Positions 59,611 through 64,000 of a DNA stretch of 64,000 bases are shown piece by piece. The notes beneath the pieces are model-generated. The model ran no database searches. It worked only from the letters and a program-made list of their open reading frames with translations, and was not told where the DNA came from. Position 1 is the stretch's first letter. Every line of letters starts with the position of its first letter. The stretch spans positions 1-64,000 of the forward strand of contig NZ_LJSD01000043.1 in the NCBI RefSeq assembly GCF_001303895.1, in the 5' to 3' direction. Made by a program: the position numbers and the translations under genes. The stretch comes from Mesorhizobium sp. 1M-11 (GTDB taxonomy: Bacteria > Pseudomonadota > Alphaproteobacteria > Rhizobiales > Rhizobiaceae).

Positions 59611-61314
59611 TCACGGTTTGCGATAGACCTCATTGCCGGCAAGGTAGGTCGCCTCGACCTTGCGCTGGCGGATCGACCGGTCGAGCGGGTCCGGGAGCGT
59701 GCCGTCAATGAGGACAAAATCAGCCCATTTGCCGACACTGATCGAGCCGATCTGGTCGCCCCATGGCGTCATGTTGGCTCCGGCCTGCGTGTAGGAAAAC
59801 AGAGCCTGGTCGAAACTCACCGCCTGCTCGGGATGCCATGGTCCGTTGCCGAGCCCGAATGGGCTCTCGCGGAAGACGGCATCGTTGATCTGGGTAAGGG
59901 GGCTCAGCGGTGAGGTTGGCCAGTCCGAGCCGAACACCAGTGGCACGCCGGCTTCCAGCATGGAATGCCAGACATAGGCTCTGGGCTCGCGGTTTTCGCC
60001 GATGCGTTCGGTGATGTATTTGCCGATCGTGCCGGTGGCATGGTTCGGCTGCATGGAGGCGACAACACCGAGGTCCTTGAAACGCTTGATGTCCGGGGTT
60101 TCGACGACTTCGATATGTTCGATCCGGTTCGGCTGCGCGCGCGGAACGGAGGCTTCGGCAAAGGCATCGAGCACCAGGCCGACGCTGCCGTCTCCGATGG
60201 CGTGCACAGCGGTGGGGAAGCCGTTCTCGTTCGAAGCGCGGATGGCGGCGGCAAGTTGCTCCTTGGTCTCGAACGGCTTGCCCTTCCAACCCTTCTGGTC
60301 CGAATAGTCCTCGTGCAGATAGGCCGTGCGGGTGGACAGAACGCCATCCATCACCGACTTGGTGTAGCCAAGTTTCAGCAGCGGTCCCTTTTTCTCCTGC
60401 TCGCCTGAATCGGTGGAGATCTTGTCTACCGCTTGCCGGTCCACGACTGCCGCGGCGATCTTTTTCGGATCGCCTTCGAAGAAGCCGTACCAGACGCGCA
60501 GCGGCATTTTCTTGTCTGCAACGAGTGCAGCATAATCGTGCACGGCCGCCAGATCGGACATGTCGTTGACGGTGGTGATACCAAGGCTGTTCGCGAATTT
60601 CAGTGTTTCCAGCAAGCCCTCGCGCCGTTCGGTGTCGGTGGCAACCGGCCGATGCTTTTCCACCAGTTCTCCGGCCGCTTCCAGCAGGATGCCGCTCGGC
60701 TCACCCTTGTCGTTGAGCAGGACCTGGCCGCCTTCCTTGACTTCCGACTTGGCGGTGACAGCGCCCACTTCGATCGCTTTGGAGTTGACCCAGACAGAAT
60801 GGAAGTCGATGTCCCGCAGGATCACCACGCGGTCCGGAACGACCGCGTCGATATCCTCTTTCGTCGGCAGCTTGCCTTCGCCCAGCGTGTAGTCCCAGCC
60901 GCCGCCGGTCAGCCATGCGCCTTTCGGCAAGCGCGCATCGGCTTCCTTGATCTTGTCGAGCCAGGTCTTCTTGTCGGGAATGTAGGAAAGATCGACCCCG
61001 ACGACCATGTCGGTGCCAGAGGTTAAATGCGTATGCCCATCGATGAAACCTGGCGTCACGGTTTTGCCGCCGGCATCGACGATCTCGGTGTTGCCGTCGG
61101 CCTGCGCCTTGATCTCGTCATTGGTGCCGGTGGCGGTGAATTTTCCGCTCTCGATCGCGAATGCCTGGACCTTTGGCTTGCCAGGATCGACCGTACGCAC
61201 ATCCGCGTTGACGACGATGAGGTCGGCGGCTGCCGTAGCCTGACCCGCGCTTGAGAAAAGCGCCACCAGGCAGGATGTCAGAAGCAGGCCCTTCCTTGGA
61301 TCTCTGTTTTTCAT
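59611..61314 (-). CDS. Exported amidohydrolase family 3 protein (YtcJ-like)
   Basis: Metal-dependent hydrolase of 567 residues with a Sec-type signal peptide (LLLTSCLVALFSSAGQATA-AAD, cleaved near residue 29), so it acts in the periplasm. The composite amidohydrolase_3 features are VTPGFIDGHTHL, the central VHAIGDGSV, NRIEHIEVVETPDIKRFKDLGVVASMQP and VFGSDWPTSPLSPLTQINDAV near the C-terminus. Substrate is unknown; relatives act on N-substituted amides. The ATG at 61314 follows GAGGGAAA. It is divergent from a LuxR-type regulator. Confidence 0.9.
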   Translation of the reverse strand: MKNRDPRKGLLLTSCLVALFSSAGQATAAADLIVVNADVRTVDPGKPKVQAFAIESGKFTATGTNDEIKAQADGNTEIVDAGGKTVTPGFIDGHTHLTSGTDMVVGVDLSYIPDKKTWLDKIKEADARLPKGAWLTGGGWDYTLGEGKLPTKEDIDAVVPDRVVILRDIDFHSVWVNSKAIEVGAVTAKSEVKEGGQVLLNDKGEPSGILLEAAGELVEKHRPVATDTERREGLLETLKFANSLGITTVNDMSDLAAVHDYAALVADKKMPLRVWYGFFEGDPKKIAAAVVDRQAVDKISTDSGEQEKKGPLLKLGYTKSVMDGVLSTRTAYLHEDYSDQKGWKGKPFETKEQLAAAIRASNENGFPTAVHAIGDGSVGLVLDAFAEASVPRAQPNRIEHIEVVETPDIKRFKDLGVVASMQPNHATGTIGKYITERIGENREPRAYVWHSMLEAGVPLVFGSDWPTSPLSPLTQINDAVFRESPFGLGNGPWHPEQAVSFDQALFSYTQAGANMTPWGDQIGSISVGKWADFVLIDGTLPDPLDRSIRQRKVEATYLAGNEVYRKP

Positions 61315-61530
61315 GTTTCCCTCGATTTGCAGCCCCTCGGGCGCAACTCCTGACGAGGCGCGGGGCTTGCGCATCGGGCATTGTGGAGCGCTGTTGGGAA
61401 ATGAAAAATACGCCTTCGGGCTAGGGTGCTGTCGCGGGTGGGTTCAAGCAATGTCGGGCTCGGATGTTCGCCGTTGCTTGCCGCTATTTGGGCATTGTCA
61501 TACGCTGCGCATGGGAGAGGAGATTTCAAA

Positions 61531-62421
61531 ATGAACGGCGATGATTTCGCCCAACGACCCGCTGGTGGCGCATCGGCGACAACAAACCTGGCGCTGTCAT
61601 TGCTGGCCGGGGTCGGTTCGCTGGATTTTCAGGAGCGGCTTGCACAGTCGCTCAAACAGCATGTCAAGGTCGACGCGGGCCTGATCCTGCTTTACCGCCG
61701 CGATACGGCACCGAAGATACTCTTCAACGACTGGTGCACCGACAGGGGACTTTCGGACATTCGCGCCTACCTGCACGGTTCCTATCGGCTGGACCCATTC
61801 TACCGTCTTGCCCTCGACAATGGGGACGACGGACTTTATCGGCTCAACCAGATCGCGCCGTCGCTCGACCGCTCACAATATTATCGCGACTATTATCGGC
61901 ATTCCGGGCTGCACGACGAGTTCAACATCTTCGTCAGCCTCGACACGGATACCAAGGTTGCGATCTCGCTGGCCCGGCGCAGGTCACATGAAATCTTCAG
62001 CGGCGAGGATGCCGAGTTCCTGCAAACCGTTGCGCCGCTGCTGAGCCAGGCTGTGCTCAAGCACTATCGCGACTTGCGGCCTGAAGTCCTTGAAGATCAA
62101 GGATCATTGCTGCAGAGCGTGCTGGCGCAAGCGTTGAGAAATTTCGGGCGCAGTGTGCTGACCCCACGTGAATGCGAAGTCGCCCAATTGATCCTGCGAG
62201 GCTTTTCCGTGAAGGGCGCTGCTTCGCGGCTCGGCATTTCGCCAGCGACGGTGAAGCTGCATCGCCGCAATCTCTATGCAAAACTCGATATCGCTTCCCA
62301 GACCGCGCTGTTTTCGCTGTTCATCGATGCCGCCGCATCGGCAGGCAATGCGTCGGAAGATCCCCTGATCGCTTATCTCGGCCGGCGCGGCCAACTGACG
62401 GGGCAACTGGCGCCTCATTGA
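61531..62421 (+). CDS. LuxR-type HTH regulator
   Basis: Protein of 296 residues. The C-terminal HTH is LTPRECEVAQLILRGFSVKGAASRLGISPATVKLHRRNLYAKLDIASQTALFSLF (about residues 210-265). The N-terminal 190 residues look GAF-like, with HGSYRLDPFYRLALDNGDDGLYRLNQIAPSLDRSQYYRDYYRHSGLHDEFNIFVSL. They lack the Trp/Tyr/Asp pattern expected of acyl-homoserine-lactone receptors, and no luxI is near. GAGAGGAGA precedes the ATG. Divergence from the amidohydrolase suggests control of it. Confidence 0.88.
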   Translation: MNGDDFAQRPAGGASATTNLALSLLAGVGSLDFQERLAQSLKQHVKVDAGLILLYRRDTAPKILFNDWCTDRGLSDIRAYLHGSYRLDPFYRLALDNGDDGLYRLNQIAPSLDRSQYYRDYYRHSGLHDEFNIFVSLDTDTKVAISLARRRSHEIFSGEDAEFLQTVAPLLSQAVLKHYRDLRPEVLEDQGSLLQSVLAQALRNFGRSVLTPRECEVAQLILRGFSVKGAASRLGISPATVKLHRRNLYAKLDIASQTALFSLFIDAAASAGNASEDPLIAYLGRRGQLTGQLAPH

Positions 62422-62459
62422 GGGATCGGCAGGACCGTCCCGATCGCTACGTCACATGT

Positions 62460-63359
62460 TCACGCCTCTGCCGTTGCCTTGCTGCGGCTGGGTAAGGTCA
62501 TCGCAACAACTCCGGCAATGACCGTCACCAATCCGATTGCAGCTGTTGTGGTAACAGTCTCTCCGAGGAAGATGACGCCGATCGCCACGCCGATGGGAAC
62601 CCTAAGATAGGCCTGTGCGGTGGCGCCGACCGAGCCCAGCGTTTGCAGCAGCCGGAAGTAGATCGCGAAGGCAAGCGCGGTTGAAAAGACGGAAAGGCCG
62701 AGCAGCGCGAGTAAAGAGTGCGTCGAAGGCGCCAGTGACCAGGGGTGATCGACGACCAGGCTGAGCGGTATGAGCATCATCGCTCCCGCAATCAGCGAGC
62801 CAGCGGCGGGGATCATCGGGTCCGTCCCCTTGAAGCTTTTGCCCGTAATCGCTGCGGCGCCGTAGCAGATGGTTGCAGCCACCATCGCAAGCTGCGCCCA
62901 CAATTGCGTGCCCAGCCTGTCCAGCGCCTGTATCCCGATGATCAGGCATGCGCCGGCAAGCCCGGCAACGACACCGAACAGCTTGCGGCTCGTTACCGGT
63001 TCATGCCTTGTGATGAGTGCGGTGAGCAGGAAGGCGAAGATCGGCGTCAGCGAATTGAGGATGACGGCGAGTCCCGCATCGATCGAGCGTTCGGCCCAGG
63101 CGATCAGCGTGAAGGGCACCGCGCTGTTCAACACCGCCTGCAGCACGAACCGGCCCCACATCGTCGCTTGCGTCGGCAATCGCAGGCCACGCCAGTGCAA
63201 GACCCCAAGCAGGATCAGTCCAGCGATCAGGGTTCGCGCTGCGATCAGCGTCACCGGTGGGATGGTCTCCACGCCGACCTTGATGAAGGTATAGGAGGCG
63301 CCCCACAGCGTCGACAGAAGGACGAGCAAGGCAAGTTCGGGAGCGGTCTTGGCGGGCAT
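62460..63359 (-). CDS. EamA/DMT superfamily transporter
   Basis: Inner-membrane protein of 299 residues with ten predicted helices in two EamA repeats. The first repeat contains LLSTLWGASYTFIKVGVETIPPVTLIAARTLIAGLILL and the second GLSVFSTALAFAIYFRLLQTLGSVGATAQAYLRVPIGVAIGVIFLGE. Such proteins export or import small metabolites; the substrate is unknown. Its end faces the LuxR-type gene across 38 nt. Confidence 0.9.
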   Translation of the reverse strand: MPAKTAPELALLVLLSTLWGASYTFIKVGVETIPPVTLIAARTLIAGLILLGVLHWRGLRLPTQATMWGRFVLQAVLNSAVPFTLIAWAERSIDAGLAVILNSLTPIFAFLLTALITRHEPVTSRKLFGVVAGLAGACLIIGIQALDRLGTQLWAQLAMVAATICYGAAAITGKSFKGTDPMIPAAGSLIAGAMMLIPLSLVVDHPWSLAPSTHSLLALLGLSVFSTALAFAIYFRLLQTLGSVGATAQAYLRVPIGVAIGVIFLGETVTTTAAIGLVTVIAGVVAMTLPSRSKATAEA

Positions 63360-63493
63360 GGCGGGTCGTGCTGTCCTTGTGACGTTTCATCGTCCTCTAG
63401 CGTGTTGCCGTCATGCAATGTTTCGATTTGGATCGAACTGTTGGGCCACGCTTTTCGCAAGGAGCCGCGATCTGGAGGCAGCAGCCGGTGGTA

Positions 63494-63593
63494 CTTAGAG
63501 CATTTTCCGTTTTTTACGAAAACGCTCTAAGTCTCTGTTTTTACGCAATGTCGAACGGAAAACCGTTGCGCACTTTTCCTGGAATTGCTCTAG
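63494..63593. repeat. Rhizobial-type palindromic repeat element
   Basis: CTTAGAGC (63494-63501) and GCTCTAAG (63524-63531) are exact inverted repeats, extended by a near match of ATTTTCCGT to ACGAAAAC. The second half, read on the minus strand, is GAGCAATTCCAGGAAAAG followed by GCGCAACGG and TTTTCCGTTCGA. This resembles a dispersed palindromic repeat I recall as abundant between genes in Mesorhizobium-like genomes. It ends at GCTCTAG and supplies the stop codon of the neighbouring VOC gene. Confidence 0.65.
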
Positions 63594-63973
63594 CCCGCTT
63601 TGCGTTCCACCAGCCCGATGGTGTTGCCGGCAGGATCTTTCAGGAAAGCCATCCACTCACTTTCGCCGGCCGGGCCGAACAGGCCATCGATGTCGTGGTG
63701 CACCATTGCTGGCGCAGCAGTGAACGGTACGCCGGCGGCTTTGGCTTCAGCGTGGAAGGTCTCGATGTCGGTGATGTCGAGGTAAACGGTGCCTGCCGGC
63801 ACGCCGTCGGCGAAATAGAGCCGCACGCCACCTGCCATGATGAAGGCCATGCCGGGTGGATCGAAACGCGAATGCAGGGACAGACCCAGCACCTCGTGCC
63901 AGAAGGCCAGCGTGGTATCGAGATTTCGCCCGGCCGACAGCGCGACCTGACGGACCGCGCCGATCGAAGGCAT
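63590..63973 (-). CDS. VOC family (glyoxalase-fold) protein
   Basis: Single-domain protein of 127 residues with two beta-alpha-beta-beta-beta modules. The first is IGAVRQVALSAGRNLDTTLAFWHEVLGLSLHSRFDPPGMAFIMAGGVRLYF and the second runs from VYLDITDIETFHAEAKAAGVPF to FLKDPAGNTIGLVERK. Possible metal ligands are not complete, so enzymatic activity is unproven. The ATG at 63973 is near the window end and its promoter lies outside. The TAG stop is formed by the terminal CTAG of the adjoining repeat element. Confidence 0.85.
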   Translation of the reverse strand: MPSIGAVRQVALSAGRNLDTTLAFWHEVLGLSLHSRFDPPGMAFIMAGGVRLYFADGVPAGTVYLDITDIETFHAEAKAAGVPFTAAPAMVHHDIDGLFGPAGESEWMAFLKDPAGNTIGLVERKAG

Positions 63974-64000
63974 GTTAGATCGAGAAACTGGTCCCGCAGC

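Noticed and set aside
62745..63530. 261-codon plus-strand frame opposite the EamA transporter
   Set aside because: Gln/Arg/Asp-rich antisense shadow of a membrane protein gene.

Overview
The window is chromosomal DNA of an alphaproteobacterium, most likely a Rhizobiales (Hyphomicrobiales) member close to Mesorhizobium/Aminobacter. The reasons are the order tuf-S10-spc-alpha with adk directly after secY and no rpmJ, a sigma-54-type glnB-glnA unit, the ihfA-merR-tRNA-Pro(GGG) cluster, a K+-independent membrane pyrophosphatase, an ExoR-type periplasmic Sel1 protein, CTTGAC-type -35 boxes, and palindromic repeats ending in TTAGAGC/GCTCTAA. The genus is inferred, not proven. No rRNA, CRISPR array, transposase, integrase or phage gene was seen.

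Layout. (1) 1-15825: translation super-operon: tuf, then S10, L3, L4, L23, L2, S19, L22, S3, L16, L29, S17, L14, L24, L5, S14, S8, L6, L18, S5, L30, L15, secY, adk, S13, S11, rpoA, L17, closed by an intrinsic terminator. (2) 15826-18366: a small accessory insert with a palindromic repeat, an exported ankyrin protein and an Escherichia coli-type alkaline phosphatase PhoA preceded by a Pho box. (3) 18544-24501: nrdR-ribD-ribE, a DUF1905 gene, a PLP dehydratase on the other strand, then ribH-nusB-MFS. (4) 24877-28691: a four-gene OsmFYVW/YehZYXW-like ABC importer. (5) 28719-37266: a small hypothetical and a DUF2165 gene that share start-codon bases, hppA, bamE, a cytochrome bc1 assembly chaperone, yceD, plsX-fabH, ihfA, a MerR regulator and tRNA-Pro. 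(6) 37337-40227: a two-gene surface-polysaccharide unit. (7) 40453-43803: DmpA-type aminopeptidase and TetR gene, divergent from an APC permease. (8) 44015-47661: glnB-glnA and, divergently, nnrD. (9) 47658-49973: an MFS efflux pump divergent from its probable TetR repressor, with a 17-bp operator-like palindrome over the pump promoter. (10) 50024-57648: VOC protein, valS, FadL-type porin, exoR, xthA. (11) 57817-63973: three regulator/enzyme neighbourhoods (GlxA-like with cysteine hydrolase; exported amidohydrolase with LuxR-type regulator; EamA transporter) and a VOC protein whose stop codon lies in a repeat element.

How the parts relate. The first quarter is growth-linked translation and secretion machinery. 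Nutrient response recurs afterwards: a phosphate-starvation phosphatase, PII/glutamine synthetase for nitrogen, an osmolyte importer, and ExoR plus polysaccharide genes for the surface. The most plausible little-described modules are the permease/TetR/DmpA-peptidase locus and the exported amidohydrolase/LuxR locus. I found no convincing evidence of a wholly new defence, toxin or mobile system. Promoters, operators and hairpins were read by eye and are hypotheses unless stated otherwise.
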